From Pelosinus sp. IPA-1 (GTDB lineage: Bacteria; Bacillota; Negativicutes; DSM-13327), in assembly GCF_030269905.1 (NCBI RefSeq), contig NZ_BSVC01000003.1, positions 62,001-126,000 on the forward strand: DNA of 64,000 nucleotides, written 5' to 3'. The notes beneath the pieces were generated by a model. The model ran no database searches and was not told the DNA's origin. It worked only from the letters and a program-made list of their open reading frames with translations. Made by a program: the position numbers and the translations under genes. The first letter of the stretch is position 1, and each line of letters begins with the position of its first letter. Positions 16,334-24,890 of this stretch are shown piece after piece.

Positions 16334-17695
16334 ATGGCTTATTCTATGAAAATTTTCCATGCGTGTGATATTCGAGGAATTGCTGGCACTGAACTTACAG
16401 AGGAGATGGCACACAAAATAGGTTTGGCAGTAGGAGTTAAACTGACTGGTCAAAAGGTAGTAGTGGGAGGCGATATTCGTCTGTCTACTCCTCTTCTGAA
16501 AAGTATTATGATAAAAGCGTTGGTAGACTCAGGCTGTGAAGTCATTGATATTGGGACCGTTGCAACTCCCGTGTTTTACTATGGACTAAAGGTTACGAAA
16601 GCAGCTGGTGGCGTTATGGTCACAGCTTCTCATAATCCAGCACCTTATAATGGTTTTAAACTAGTGTTTGGCGATCAACCAGTAAGTGAGGCAGATATTC
16701 TAGAAATAAAACAGATGGTAGAAGAGGGGCTTCAGGTCTCTGGGGATGGTACGGTGACCAAGTTGCCAATTATAGAGGATTATACAAAATTTACTGCATC
16801 ATTGGCCCAGCCAAGCAAACTACGGGTAGTAGTAGATGCAGGGAATGGAGCAACGTCTCATATTGCACCCGCCTTATTTAAAGAGCTAGGTTATGATGTA
16901 ATTGAATTGTATTGCCAGCCTGATGGAAACTTCCCCAATCGTTCCCCTAACCCTGCTTTAGCAGAGAATTTGAAAGGCCTTGGGGAGAAAGTAGTGAAAA
17001 GTGGTGCTAACTTAGGAGTTGCCTTTGATGGTGATGGTGATCGGGTCGCCTTTGTGGATGAAAATGGGCGTCCTGTGGACAATGATGATATCATTGTCCT
17101 CATTGCTAGATATTATTTAGAACAACAGCCAGGAAGTATTATTTATGATGCGAAATGCTCGATGGTTGCGCCGGAGCAAATAAGTAAAGCAGGTGGAAAG
17201 GCTGTTATGGCAAGGGCTGGACATACATTTTGCAAGGCAGCCTTTCTAAAAGAAAAGGCACTATTCGCTGGGGAGATTAGTGGCCACTTTTTCTTTCGTG
17301 AGCTTGGCTATGATGATGGCATGTTTGCAGGTCTAAAAGTATGTGAATTTGTTGCTACCCATGGTTCACTTGCAGACTTGGTAGATGAGATACCAAATTA
17401 TATTTTAACTCCTGATATTCGCATCACTTATAAGGGAAACGATAAAGAAGCAGTTTTGGACCAGGTGGCCCAGAAACTGAGCAAATATCAGCCTAACCGA
17501 ATTGATGGTGTACGGATTGAGTTTGAAGATGGTTGGGGTATGATTCGTGCATCCGTAACGGAGCCTTTATTTACGTTGCGTTTTGAGGCAAAGTCGATGG
17601 AACGTTTACATGAAATAATTAGCCTTTTGGTATCTGCTCTGCCACAAAATATAAAAACGGCAGTAATGGATGCATTACCAACCCAATATAAATAG
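16334..17695 (+). CDS. Phosphomannomutase / phosphoglucomutase
   Basis: An alpha-D-phosphohexomutase of about 453 residues that interconverts hexose 1- and 6-phosphates. Visible motifs are the catalytic serine loop VTASHNPAPYNG near residue 98, the metal loop DGDGDR near 233, the sugar-binding loop GEISGHFF near 315, and a C-terminal phosphate-binding domain. It supplies mannose-1-P or glucose-1-P for surface polysaccharides. The start is uncertain: AAGGGAG is very close to the ATG at 16334 and rather far from the ATG at 16346 (MKIFHACDIRG). The upstream extension to 16277 has no family match. It is convergent with the histidine kinase gene. Confidence 0.92.
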   Translation: MAYSMKIFHACDIRGIAGTELTEEMAHKIGLAVGVKLTGQKVVVGGDIRLSTPLLKSIMIKALVDSGCEVIDIGTVATPVFYYGLKVTKAAGGVMVTASHNPAPYNGFKLVFGDQPVSEADILEIKQMVEEGLQVSGDGTVTKLPIIEDYTKFTASLAQPSKLRVVVDAGNGATSHIAPALFKELGYDVIELYCQPDGNFPNRSPNPALAENLKGLGEKVVKSGANLGVAFDGDGDRVAFVDENGRPVDNDDIIVLIARYYLEQQPGSIIYDAKCSMVAPEQISKAGGKAVMARAGHTFCKAAFLKEKALFAGEISGHFFFRELGYDDGMFAGLKVCEFVATHGSLADLVDEIPNYILTPDIRITYKGNDKEAVLDQVAQKLSKYQPNRIDGVRIEFEDGWGMIRASVTEPLFTLRFEAKSMERLHEIISLLVSALPQNIKTAVMDALPTQYK

Positions 17696-17697
17696 CG

Positions 17698-19236
17698 CTA
17701 CTTATTAAATTTTATATAAAATGTTGTACCTTGGGAACCCGTGTCAAAAGTAATGGTTGCCTTATGCCTAGCGGCAATACTATAACAAACGGCTAAGCCC
17801 AGACCAGTTCCTGTTTCCTTGGTTGTGAAGAAGGGGGTTCCCAATTTCTCAATAGATTCAGGTGGGATGCCGATGCCTTTATCTTGAATTGCTAATATTA
17901 CTTGATCGTCTTGAACAAAGGATGCAATGTTTATGGTGGTATAAGGTGGCATAGCGTCTAAACCATTATGAACTAAATTCAGGATGAGCTGACGAATCTC
18001 TTGTGAGTCGAGGAGTAAATCAGGAACAGCCTGTAAATCCAAATGGAGATATTTATTAGACATAATGGCATTTGATTCAATTAATGGGGCGATGGTCTTA
18101 ATAATCGTATTCAGGTTTTGCTTTTCTAGCTCTACTTTTTTATTTTTTGCCAGAGATAGAAACTCACTGATAATTGAATTAGCCCGATCTAGTTCCTCGA
18201 TCATTAGGGAAAAGTAATCTTGAAATTTTTTGCACTCCTCTTTATTGCTCAGAAGTTGCAGGAATCCTCGGACTGTAGTCATAGGATTTCTCACTTCGTG
18301 GCCAATACTGGCAGCCATTTCACCTACTAAATTTAGCTGATCGAGACGGGTAAGCTCTTGTCTTAAATGTTTTAGTTCTGTAATGTCTCTAATGATAACT
18401 AATACGCTATCGGAATTATATGTAATAATGCGGCCTTCTAGAGTACAAATAACGTCATTTATTGGTAGTTGATATTCTAAAAACTGCATTTTACCGCTCT
18501 TGATTGCTCTCTTAACTGTGGCCATGATCTGGGCAGCTTGTTCGGCAGGTAGCACCTCTGATACATGTTTACCAATACGACTGTGATGAGGCTTATAGAG
18601 TAAAAGAGGGTTAGTTACATGATAATCTAAATAGACGCCTTCATTTGTAAGAAAAAACAGAATATCGGGCAAAGAGGACAATAATTTGCCATTACGTTCT
18701 TCACTGGCACGTAGCTCCAGCTCAGCTTTTTTTAATTCACTAATATTACGAAATGTGCATAAGACAGAAGGGACACTACCATCTTTCGAAAACTCGGGAA
18801 CAAGACGAGCGTGATAATAAAAATGCCGTCCTTTATAATTGGTGAAGTCAGCTTCAAAGGTGACGCTTTTTTTGGTTGTAAAGACTCTTTCTACATGGGC
18901 TTTCCAAGCTTGATGGTTCTTACTTGTTAAATTTAACTCGTAAATAGTCTTTCCTATACATTGGGTGGTTGGTATCCCAATTACTTCGATCGTAATGGAA
19001 TTTGCATATAAAAAGCGCAGATTTCTGTCAAAACGAACAATGGCATCGGGAGATTTTTCTACTAGGTTTTTAAACTCACCTTCCCCGGGGTAACAAGATT
19101 TTCTAGATTTTAATGGTAACTCAAAAGATTGCTCAAGCATACTTAAAGTGGGGTAACCTGTTAACCCTTCTAATTGCTGACGTAATTCAGATAGTTCCTG
19201 AATGAGTTGTTTCTTAGACTTTTGTTGATCGTTCAT
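17698..19236 (-). CDS. PAS-PAS sensor histidine kinase
   Basis: A cytoplasmic 512-residue kinase without membrane helices: a short N-terminal coiled coil, a first PAS domain (about 45-170), a second PAS domain (about 180-290), a HisKA domain with ASIGHEVRNPMTT near residue 310, and an HATPase domain (LVHNGLDAM, DKGIGIPPE, GTGLGLAV). Its layout resembles the orphan sporulation kinases of spore formers that feed phosphate toward Spo0A. No response regulator is adjacent, consistent with an orphan kinase; the Spo0A link is inference. Confidence 0.88.
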   Translation of the reverse strand: MNDQQKSKKQLIQELSELRQQLEGLTGYPTLSMLEQSFELPLKSRKSCYPGEGEFKNLVEKSPDAIVRFDRNLRFLYANSITIEVIGIPTTQCIGKTIYELNLTSKNHQAWKAHVERVFTTKKSVTFEADFTNYKGRHFYYHARLVPEFSKDGSVPSVLCTFRNISELKKAELELRASEERNGKLLSSLPDILFFLTNEGVYLDYHVTNPLLLYKPHHSRIGKHVSEVLPAEQAAQIMATVKRAIKSGKMQFLEYQLPINDVICTLEGRIITYNSDSVLVIIRDITELKHLRQELTRLDQLNLVGEMAASIGHEVRNPMTTVRGFLQLLSNKEECKKFQDYFSLMIEELDRANSIISEFLSLAKNKKVELEKQNLNTIIKTIAPLIESNAIMSNKYLHLDLQAVPDLLLDSQEIRQLILNLVHNGLDAMPPYTTINIASFVQDDQVILAIQDKGIGIPPESIEKLGTPFFTTKETGTGLGLAVCYSIAARHKATITFDTGSQGTTFYIKFNK

Positions 19237-19371
19237 TGATAGAATACCTCTTTATATATATTATGCTAAAAAGATAAACTGTTTTCTGATATAATACTAT
19301 ATAGATTTCGACCTTGTTTTACAAGTAGTAGAGTGGTAAAACATATCAATATTTTAACGTAAGGAGATATT

Positions 19372-20160
19372 ATGCAAGTTCATGTTTTAGCAAGTGGTAG
19401 TACTGGAAATGCTATTTTTTTAGATTTTAAACATACAAAAATATTGGTAGACGCGGGTATTAGCACTAGACGTATCAAAAATAGCCTAGCTGCTTTGGGT
19501 ACTGATATAGAAGAACTTAATGGGGTAGTGATTACTCATGAACACAGAGATCACGTGAGTGGCCTACCGACAATGACCAAAAAGTATAACTTGCCAGTAT
19601 ACGCTAGCCCCGACACCTGGCATGCCATGTACTGCCGTGGGGTAATACCAGATAGCTGCTGCAAAAGGTTAACTAGCAATTTGACAATTGGTCAAGTTCG
19701 AGTAGAGCCTTTTAGTATCTCTCATGATGCGGCCGACCCCGTGGGATATCGATTTTATAATGGTACAGATAAGTGTAGTGTTGTTACAGATCTAGGTTTT
19801 GTAACAGACGCAGTGAAAGAGGCAATCTCTTTAAGTGATATCTTGGTATTGGAATCCAATCATGACTTGGACATGTTAGAGAATGGTGCGTATCCTTGGC
19901 ACTTAAAACGTCGTATTAAGAGTAATCGCGGTCATCTGTCGAATGTGGATGCAGCTTGGGTATTAGCTAATTTAAAGCGCAAACCGAGTATGCAAGTATT
20001 TTTAGCTCATATTAGCAAAGAAAATAATGATCCTGAATTGGCAAGAAGAACTGTGAGTGCTATATTAGAAGAGCAGGGATGTAAGCTTGGTTCAGAAATT
20101 GAACTTCATGTTACTTATCCTGACCGTACAGTGAGTAGTAATTTTAAGGAGGTTGGATGA
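19372..20160 (+). CDS. yycJ: MBL-fold metallohydrolase, YycJ/WalJ family
   Basis: The 262-residue metallo-beta-lactamase-fold protein has the metal signature THEHRDHVSG near residue 60 and further histidines (SISHDAADP, ESNHDLDML, FLAHISKEN). In Firmicutes, YycJ/WalJ is a nuclease-type hydrolase usually encoded with the WalRK cell-wall signalling genes and linked to DNA repair and division. The next gene starts inside its stop region (4-base overlap), giving the order yycJ-htrA-rlmH seen behind walRK elsewhere; here walRK is not in front. Confidence 0.9.
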   Translation: MQVHVLASGSTGNAIFLDFKHTKILVDAGISTRRIKNSLAALGTDIEELNGVVITHEHRDHVSGLPTMTKKYNLPVYASPDTWHAMYCRGVIPDSCCKRLTSNLTIGQVRVEPFSISHDAADPVGYRFYNGTDKCSVVTDLGFVTDAVKEAISLSDILVLESNHDLDMLENGAYPWHLKRRIKSNRGHLSNVDAAWVLANLKRKPSMQVFLAHISKENNDPELARRTVSAILEEQGCKLGSEIELHVTYPDRTVSSNFKEVG

Positions 20161-21272
20161 TGTTTAGAAAGATTGGGCCTCTATTTTTGATTGCTGTCAT
20201 AGGGGCACTGATTGGTGGTAGTTTGGTACTAGCATATGGTGGCAGCTTTCTAACAAAGCCAATGTCACAGAATACAACACCTGTAGAGCAGTTACTTACA
20301 ACACCTACTGCTAAGGCGCAAGTATCAGAAGCACGTAATACTCCGATTGTTAGAGCCGCGCAAGCTGTTGGCCCCGCAGTCGTAGGAATAACAAATAAAG
20401 CGTATGCTCAGAGTTCTTTTAAGAAGAAAGTACTTGTAGAACAAGGGACTGGATCAGGTGTGATCTTTGATGCTAATGGATATATTGCTACCAATAATCA
20501 CGTGGTAGAAAATGCCCAGGAAATTACGGTATCTTTAGCTGATGGGCGAGTGCTAACAGGGCGAGTCCTTGGTGCCGATCCTGCTACGGATTTGGCAGTA
20601 GTAAAAGTAGAAGCTACTGGATTACCTATCGCTGTATTAGGTGACTCAGACAGTCTACTTGTGGGGGAACCAGCTATTGCCATTGGTAATCCTCTTGGTT
20701 TAGAGTTTAAGGGAAGTGTAACTGCTGGGGTGATTAGCGCCTTAAATCGGTCAATTGAAATTGGTGAGCGCAAGTTTAAATTAATTCAAACGGATGCTGC
20801 GATTAACCCAGGGAATTCAGGAGGAGCATTAGTCAATGCTGATGGTGTAGTTGTTGGTATTAACAGCGCCAAGATATCCGTTGCTGGTGTAGAAGGAATT
20901 GGCTTTTCCATTCCGATAAATACGGCTAGACCAATATTGCAATCGCTAATAGAGAAAGGCCGTGTAGTAAGGGCTTACTTAGGAGTGGGAATTTTAGATC
21001 GGAATACGGCTGCTGCCTATGGTTATGAACTCGCGATTGATAAAGGAGTTTATTTAGTGCAAGTCGCAAAAGGTGGCCCGGCAGGTAAGGCTGGACTTAA
21101 GGAAGGCGATGTTATTTTAAAGATAGCAGAGACGGAAATTAATAGTGTAGCAGATCTAAGAAGTGCAGTCGATGCTCAGGCTGTTGGTAGTAACGTAAGT
21201 GTTACCATTGCACGTAAAGGTCAGCAACAGGTTGTGAGCGTACTTCTAGAAGAAATGCCGAGTCAGCAGTAA
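20157..21272 (+). CDS. HtrA/DegP-type membrane-anchored serine protease with PDZ domain
   Basis: The 371-residue protein has one N-terminal membrane helix (about residues 8-27), a trypsin-like domain with a triad readable as His115 (NNHVVEN), Asp145 (ATDLAVV) and Ser221 (GNSGGAL), and one C-terminal PDZ domain (about 275-365). HtrA proteases degrade misfolded proteins at the outer face of the membrane and are often controlled by envelope stress. Translation is coupled to yycJ by an ATGA overlap, and rlmH follows after one base, so the three genes form an operon (YycK/HtrC position). Confidence 0.93.
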   Translation: MMFRKIGPLFLIAVIGALIGGSLVLAYGGSFLTKPMSQNTTPVEQLLTTPTAKAQVSEARNTPIVRAAQAVGPAVVGITNKAYAQSSFKKKVLVEQGTGSGVIFDANGYIATNNHVVENAQEITVSLADGRVLTGRVLGADPATDLAVVKVEATGLPIAVLGDSDSLLVGEPAIAIGNPLGLEFKGSVTAGVISALNRSIEIGERKFKLIQTDAAINPGNSGGALVNADGVVVGINSAKISVAGVEGIGFSIPINTARPILQSLIEKGRVVRAYLGVGILDRNTAAAYGYELAIDKGVYLVQVAKGGPAGKAGLKEGDVILKIAETEINSVADLRSAVDAQAVGSNVSVTIARKGQQQVVSVLLEEMPSQQ

Positions 21273-21273
21273 C

Positions 21274-21753
21274 ATGAAAATTACCATTGTTGCTGTTGGC
21301 AAAATAAAAGAAAAATATCTTACCATGGGCATTGCTGAATTTGTTAAACGTCTTACTCCTTACTGCCGTCTATCAATTATAGAAGTCGACGAAGAACGCA
21401 TGCCCGATAATCCTTCTGACGCTGAAAAAGTGAAGGTTCTACTTAAAGAAGGGGAACGCATGTTAAAACACGTTAAGGAAGGTACACACCTTATTGTCCT
21501 TGATGTGGTTGGCAAGCTGGCTTCCTCAGAAGAGCTGGCAGAAAAAATTAGTAACCTGGGTATTTCCGGGAAAAGTGATATCACTTTCATCATTGGTGGT
21601 GCCTTTGGTCTTTCTCCCGATATAGTCAAAGCAGCCAACGAACGGTTGTCTTTCTCCAAGATGACCTTTACTCATCAGATGATACGCTTGTTATTAGTTG
21701 AACAGGTATATAGGGCATTTAAGATTAATCGAGGAGAACCGTATCATCTCTAA
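21274..21753 (+). CDS. rlmH: 23S rRNA (pseudouridine1915-N3)-methyltransferase RlmH
   Basis: The 159-residue SPOUT methyltransferase modifies pseudouridine 1915 of 23S rRNA in the intact 70S ribosome. Characteristic parts are KITIVAVGKIKEKYL at the start, LIVLDVVGK, FIIGGAFGLS (the SAM-binding knot) and the C-terminal MTFTHQMIRLLLVEQVYRAF...YHL. Length is standard. It is the last gene of the yycJ-htrA-rlmH unit and is followed by a terminator. Confidence 0.97.
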   Translation: MKITIVAVGKIKEKYLTMGIAEFVKRLTPYCRLSIIEVDEERMPDNPSDAEKVKVLLKEGERMLKHVKEGTHLIVLDVVGKLASSEELAEKISNLGISGKSDITFIIGGAFGLSPDIVKAANERLSFSKMTFTHQMIRLLLVEQVYRAFKINRGEPYHL

Positions 21754-21760
21754 TGGCGAA

Positions 21761-21803
21761 AAAGATGGCAATCCTTGTTAGATAAAGGATTGCTATCTTT
21801 TTC
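21761..21803 (+). terminator. Intrinsic terminator after rlmH
   Basis: A 16-bp stem with one G-T pair (21761-21776 with 21785-21800) is followed by TTTTTC. Confidence 0.88.
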
Positions 21804-22068
21804 TATATGTTAATGAACCCTTGGATGGATCAGCGCTGATTGACCTGTAAAATTAAATTGGTTGTACATTAATTGATCTAAAAATGGTATGCATGTCAAG
21901 TTCTAAACAAGTGAAGCTAAATAACATGAGTGCTTGAAAAAAATGATGACTTATGGTAGTCTCAATTCATCAATAATTAACATTAGATGGAATTTTTATA
22001 CTAAAGTGTAAGCTTACAGAGTGAATTGTTGCTTTATAAACGATAATAGTGATGTCAATGGGGGAAAA
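21804..22068. other. Intergenic stretch with nothing recognised
   Basis: About 265 A/T-rich bases between the rlmH terminator and the next membrane-protein gene. I see no convincing ORF with a ribosome-binding site, no repeat and no structured RNA here. Confidence 0.5.
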
Positions 22069-22097
22069 ATGAAAAAAATTTTCAATTAATTTATTTT

Positions 22098-22580
22098 TTG
22101 GCATTAATCGGATTTGCCTTAAGCCTTATCGTGCATTTATCTACATATGCTGGTATTAATCCTCAGAAAAAATTTCCGCCTATTTGGTTGCTCCACATCG
22201 GTATATTTGTTGTATTTATACCAGCATTACTAGCGCGAAATCGATTGAATAATGGGCGAAATAAAAGCTCTATACCCAATTTGTTTGATAACAGTATACC
22301 AAAATGGATGAAGATTCTATGTAAAATATTTTGTTATTACGTCTTTATAAATTTCGTATGTTTTATGATTTTAATGAAAGATGGAAGCCCTAACATTATT
22401 TCAGGTAATTATGTTATTAGCGATCATGGGAAAATTGTTAGAGTGATTTCAGAACAAGAATATGAACTATATCAGAGCTATGTAGTAAGAGGTTTTTCAG
22501 GACATTGGATGATTTTTTATATTAGTGCTGCGGGGTTATCCTTGCAATGCCAAAGGAATAGAGATAAAGAGACAAGGTGA
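22098..22580 (+). CDS. Hypothetical membrane protein with apparent 5' frameshift
   Basis: The open frame codes 160 residues with about four hydrophobic helices and no family I recognise. Its formal TTG start at 22098 has no ribosome-binding site. A proper start (GGGGGAAAAATG) lies at 22069, but that frame ends after six codons. Adding one A to the run of seven at 22072-22078 would join both and give MKKNFQLIYFLALIGFALS, a natural membrane N-terminus. So the gene is either frameshifted, phase-variable through the A run, or affected by a sequencing error. It stands alone beside decayed sequence. Confidence 0.5.
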   Translation: MALIGFALSLIVHLSTYAGINPQKKFPPIWLLHIGIFVVFIPALLARNRLNNGRNKSSIPNLFDNSIPKWMKILCKIFCYYVFINFVCFMILMKDGSPNIISGNYVISDHGKIVRVISEQEYELYQSYVVRGFSGHWMIFYISAAGLSLQCQRNRDKETR

Positions 22581-22636
22581 CGGTTCTTCTGTCTAAATTA
22601 GAAAGAAAGACAAAAGAACCATCACCTCGTCTTGTC
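22571..22636. repeat. REP-like imperfect palindrome
   Basis: The left arm starts GACAAGGTGACGGTTCTT and the right arm ends AGAACCATCACC...CTTGTC, giving a long imperfect hairpin just after the membrane-protein gene. The GGTGACGGTTCTT core resembles GGGGACGGTTCTTTTGTC-type REP palindromes that clostridial RAYT (REP-associated) transposases are thought to spread. It may also terminate the upstream gene. The other GGGGACGG elements near 23.4 and 23.6 kb are related. Confidence 0.6.
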
Positions 22637-22935
22637 CTAAGGGGGAGTATATTTACTTCCCCTTTTTTTATATAATTTACGTTATAGCCATTACTGAGAA
22701 CCGTATACATGGACAACCAAAATAAATAGAACATAATTAAATATTAAAAAATAAGACAATCATATTAAAAGAATCATTGGCTTATGATATATTTATTATA
22801 TAAAGGATGTATTTAAATAAGTGAGATTCTATATTTATAAAGAAATTTCTTGTGTTATAAATAGGAGTAAAAGGATATATTTTTAAATCATATCTTATTT
22901 TTTGTAAAAATATAACTGAAAAAGAGGTATAAATT

Positions 22936-23346
22936 ATGATAAAACCAATTGTAAAAGATATATTGTTTTTAGGACAAAAATCAGAAGAGGCAACTAAAAA
23001 TGATATAGTAGTAATTGATGATTTAATAGATACGTTAAGAGCAAACTTAGAGCATTGTGTTGGATTGGCTGGTAATATGATTGGAGTAAAAAAGCGTATA
23101 TTGGTATTTACTGTAGGCAACCTTATTGCGCCTATGGTAAATCCAGTTATATTAAAGAAAGAAAAGCTTTATGAAACAGAAGAGAGTTGTTTATCTTTAA
23201 TTGGCTTTAGAAAAACAAAGAGATATGAAATGATAGAGGTGGAGTATCTTGATAGAAATTTTAAGAAGCAAAAGCAAGTGTTTACTGGATTTACAGCACA
23301 AATAATTCAACATGAAATGGATCATTTTGAAGGTATATTAATCTAA
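22936..23346 (+). CDS. Peptide deformylase-like protein with altered motif 1
   Basis: The 136-residue protein has deformylase motif 2 (EESCLSL, metal Cys) and motif 3 (QHEMDHFEG, HExxH). Motif 1, normally GLAAPQxG, reads GLAGNMIG, so the catalytic Gln is replaced by Met. Deformylases remove the N-formyl group from new proteins. Shortened proteins with GLAxNMIG are a side branch seen in clostridia and may have a changed substrate. The start follows AAAGAGG. The gene is very A/T-rich and sits alone between repeats, which may suggest acquisition. Confidence 0.8.
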   Translation: MIKPIVKDILFLGQKSEEATKNDIVVIDDLIDTLRANLEHCVGLAGNMIGVKKRILVFTVGNLIAPMVNPVILKKEKLYETEESCLSLIGFRKTKRYEMIEVEYLDRNFKKQKQVFTGFTAQIIQHEMDHFEGILI

Positions 23347-23375
23347 TTAAATAATTAAAACAGTACTTTCCATAG

Positions 23376-23462
23376 TGTCGAGGGGACGGAGTAGGTGACA
23401 TTCTTTGAAATGGATTTTGTGTTGATAACCCCGTCTCTTTGGCATCCTCTTCATGCAGGGAT
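23376..23462. repeat. Degenerate GGGGACGG-type REP-like element
   Basis: The stretch carries GAGGGGACGGAGTAGGTGACA and, further on, CCCCGTCTC in opposite sense. It resembles the REP-like palindromes at 22571 and 23573 but pairs poorly, so it looks like a decayed copy. Confidence 0.4.
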
Positions 23463-23572
23463 TTTGTAGTTTGATGGGACATATTATGCAACCGTTAGAA
23501 ACTAAAGAAGCTCATTGCAAAATTCTTTATCGCCTCTAGAAGAGACAGGGGACGGTGGCATGCTTTATGTGC

Positions 23573-23646
23573 AGGGACAAGGGGACAGGTTATTTTGCCC
23601 CGGAAGAGTTTTGGTGGGACAAAACAACCTGTCCCCATTGTCCCCT
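23573..23646. repeat. REP-like palindrome, GGGGACAGGTT type
   Basis: Left arm 23573-23600 and right arm 23616-23646 pair over about 27 bases with a two-base bulge, around a 15-base loop. The arms carry GGGGACAGGTTATTTTG and CAAAACAACCTGTCCCC. A further GGGGACGG motif lies just upstream at 23549. This matches the style of REP elements linked to RAYT-type transposases; no such gene is in the window. Confidence 0.65.
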
Positions 23647-23674
23647 AAAGTATAGGTAGTAAGGAGATGATTTA

Positions 23675-23955
23675 ATGAATCGAGTTTTTCAAATACAGGA
23701 AAGAATGTTGCAGAATTCAAAAATGCCAATCAAGAAAGAGATATCTCATTAAATTGGGAAAGAATACATATGATAAGTTGTGCGACAGTCGGGCGAATGA
23801 TTGCTTTGGAACGCGGCGTTGATTCTGAATTGGCTGCTATCGCTTGCTCAGTACATGATTATGGCCGTATTATAACCGGAAAAAAACGGATAGAAATTAT
23901 TTTGAGGGAAATGAAGCGTTAAATTCAGTAAGAAAATTAAGGGGAATGTTCCGTT
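23675..23955 (+). pseudogene. Broken HD-domain phosphohydrolase gene
   Basis: A good start (AAGGAGATGATTTA before ATG at 23675) opens a frame that stops after 25 codons. Shifted frames continue with NWERIHMISCATVGRMIA and SVHDYGRIITGK, which match the HISCAxVxRxxAxxR...CSxHDxGRI core of small HD-domain phosphohydrolases. Another shift follows near 23890 (YFEGNEALNSVRKL). The C-terminal half of the domain is absent. At least two frameshifts plus truncation make this a pseudogene. The end coordinate is approximate. Confidence 0.7.
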
Positions 23956-24035
23956 GAGTTGAAAATCATTAGGGTCAGGATTGACTTGTTGGTTTAATTG
24001 ACTTATTTTACGCAAAATAAATTTCACCGTTAGGT

Positions 24036-24123
24036 ATGATACGCAGAACCGTATCATTTATAATTGCGAAAGAACTCTTGTCAAATTTTGTGGAAATTTG
24101 ACAAGAGTTCTTGTATTATATGG
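24036..24123 (+). repeat. Structured dispersed repeat, copy A
   Basis: This copy has two hairpins. The first is ATGATACG-CAGAAC-CGTATCAT (24036-24057). The second has a perfect 19-bp stem (24070-24088 with 24094-24112) around TGTGG. The tail TTGTATTATATGG follows. Copies at 24788, 31290, 32011 and 41546 share the layout with different but still paired stems. Confidence 0.75.
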
Positions 24124-24362
24124 CAAAGGATAGCGACGCTGGTATTTTTTTGTGTTCAAATATCTACTCCGAATTTTGAGAAATAATACCCAACAAAAAA
24201 TATTAGAATAACAACTGCTGTATCAATCTATGTAGCGCTTCTATTTAATACATCAACCCCATAAAATTCCCATTAAAAAACCTTGTTACACATCACATTA
24301 ACCGTAAAGGACGAATAGTATATAGTAGTTTACCTGTAGAAAAATAAAAAGGAGTGAAGTAC

Positions 24363-24671
24363 ATGATAACTAAAGGTTGTGCTGGACTCTCGACTATTCT
24401 AGTCAATGTCGGCGGTGGCATACCATTGGTTTTAACTGGAAACATAGAGAGAGACTATCATCGTTATAGTAATAGTAGCAGTGATAGTAGTAATAGTAGT
24501 AATAGTAACTCAGATGATACGTCATCTGTAGGCTTTACAGAAGTAGAGGAATTTTTGGTTGTGGATGTTGTTGCAGCAATATTACCACCTGGGTTCCCTC
24601 TTACTATTGCTGCTCTCACAAGAGATGTGGCAATTAACGTGGATTATGTTATAGCTGTAATTCCTTCATGA
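24363..24671 (+). CDS. Hypothetical 102-aa protein with Ser/Asn linker
   Basis: I do not recognise this protein. Starting at the ATG at 24363 (AAAAAGGAG eight bases upstream; the GTG at 24354 is too close), it has a hydrophobic, Gly-rich N-terminal segment (MITKGCAGLSTILVNVGGG), a Ser/Asn/Asp low-complexity linker (about 35-55), and a hydrophobic beta-rich C-terminus. The region lacks other genes, and copies A and B of the structured repeat flank it in the same orientation. The linker codons are AGT-rich. A genus-specific surface or spore-associated protein is possible but unproven. Confidence 0.6.
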   Translation: MITKGCAGLSTILVNVGGGIPLVLTGNIERDYHRYSNSSSDSSNSSNSNSDDTSSVGFTEVEEFLVVDVVAAILPPGFPLTIAALTRDVAINVDYVIAVIPS

Positions 24672-24787
24672 ATTGGATAAGTTTACTATGAAATAGAAAT
24701 GCAGGGGAACGGCAGAATGTGTGAAAACTCCAAACCTACTGTGAGTCAGGTGGCAGTTCCTTGGATCATAATCATATTATAAATTTC

Positions 24788-24890
24788 GCTGTTATAAATG
24801 ATACGCAGATCCGTATCATTTATAACGGCGAAGAATTAAGAAAACTCTTGTCAGATTTTGTAGATTCTGATAAGAGTTTTCTTAATTCTT
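24788..24890 (+). repeat. Structured dispersed repeat, copy B
   Basis: The first hairpin spans 24788-24829 with a 19-bp stem (one wobble) around CAGATC, built on the same ATGATACG/CGTATCAT core as copy A. The second hairpin (24830-24890) has a 25-bp stem with one G-T pair. The usual TATTATATGG tail is absent. Orientation matches copy A, about 750 bases upstream. Confidence 0.7.

Noticed and set aside
24036-24890. Possible CRISPR or tandem repeat array around the structured repeats
   Set aside because: Only two copies are present, 750 bases apart with an ORF between them, and there is no regular spacer pattern or cas gene.
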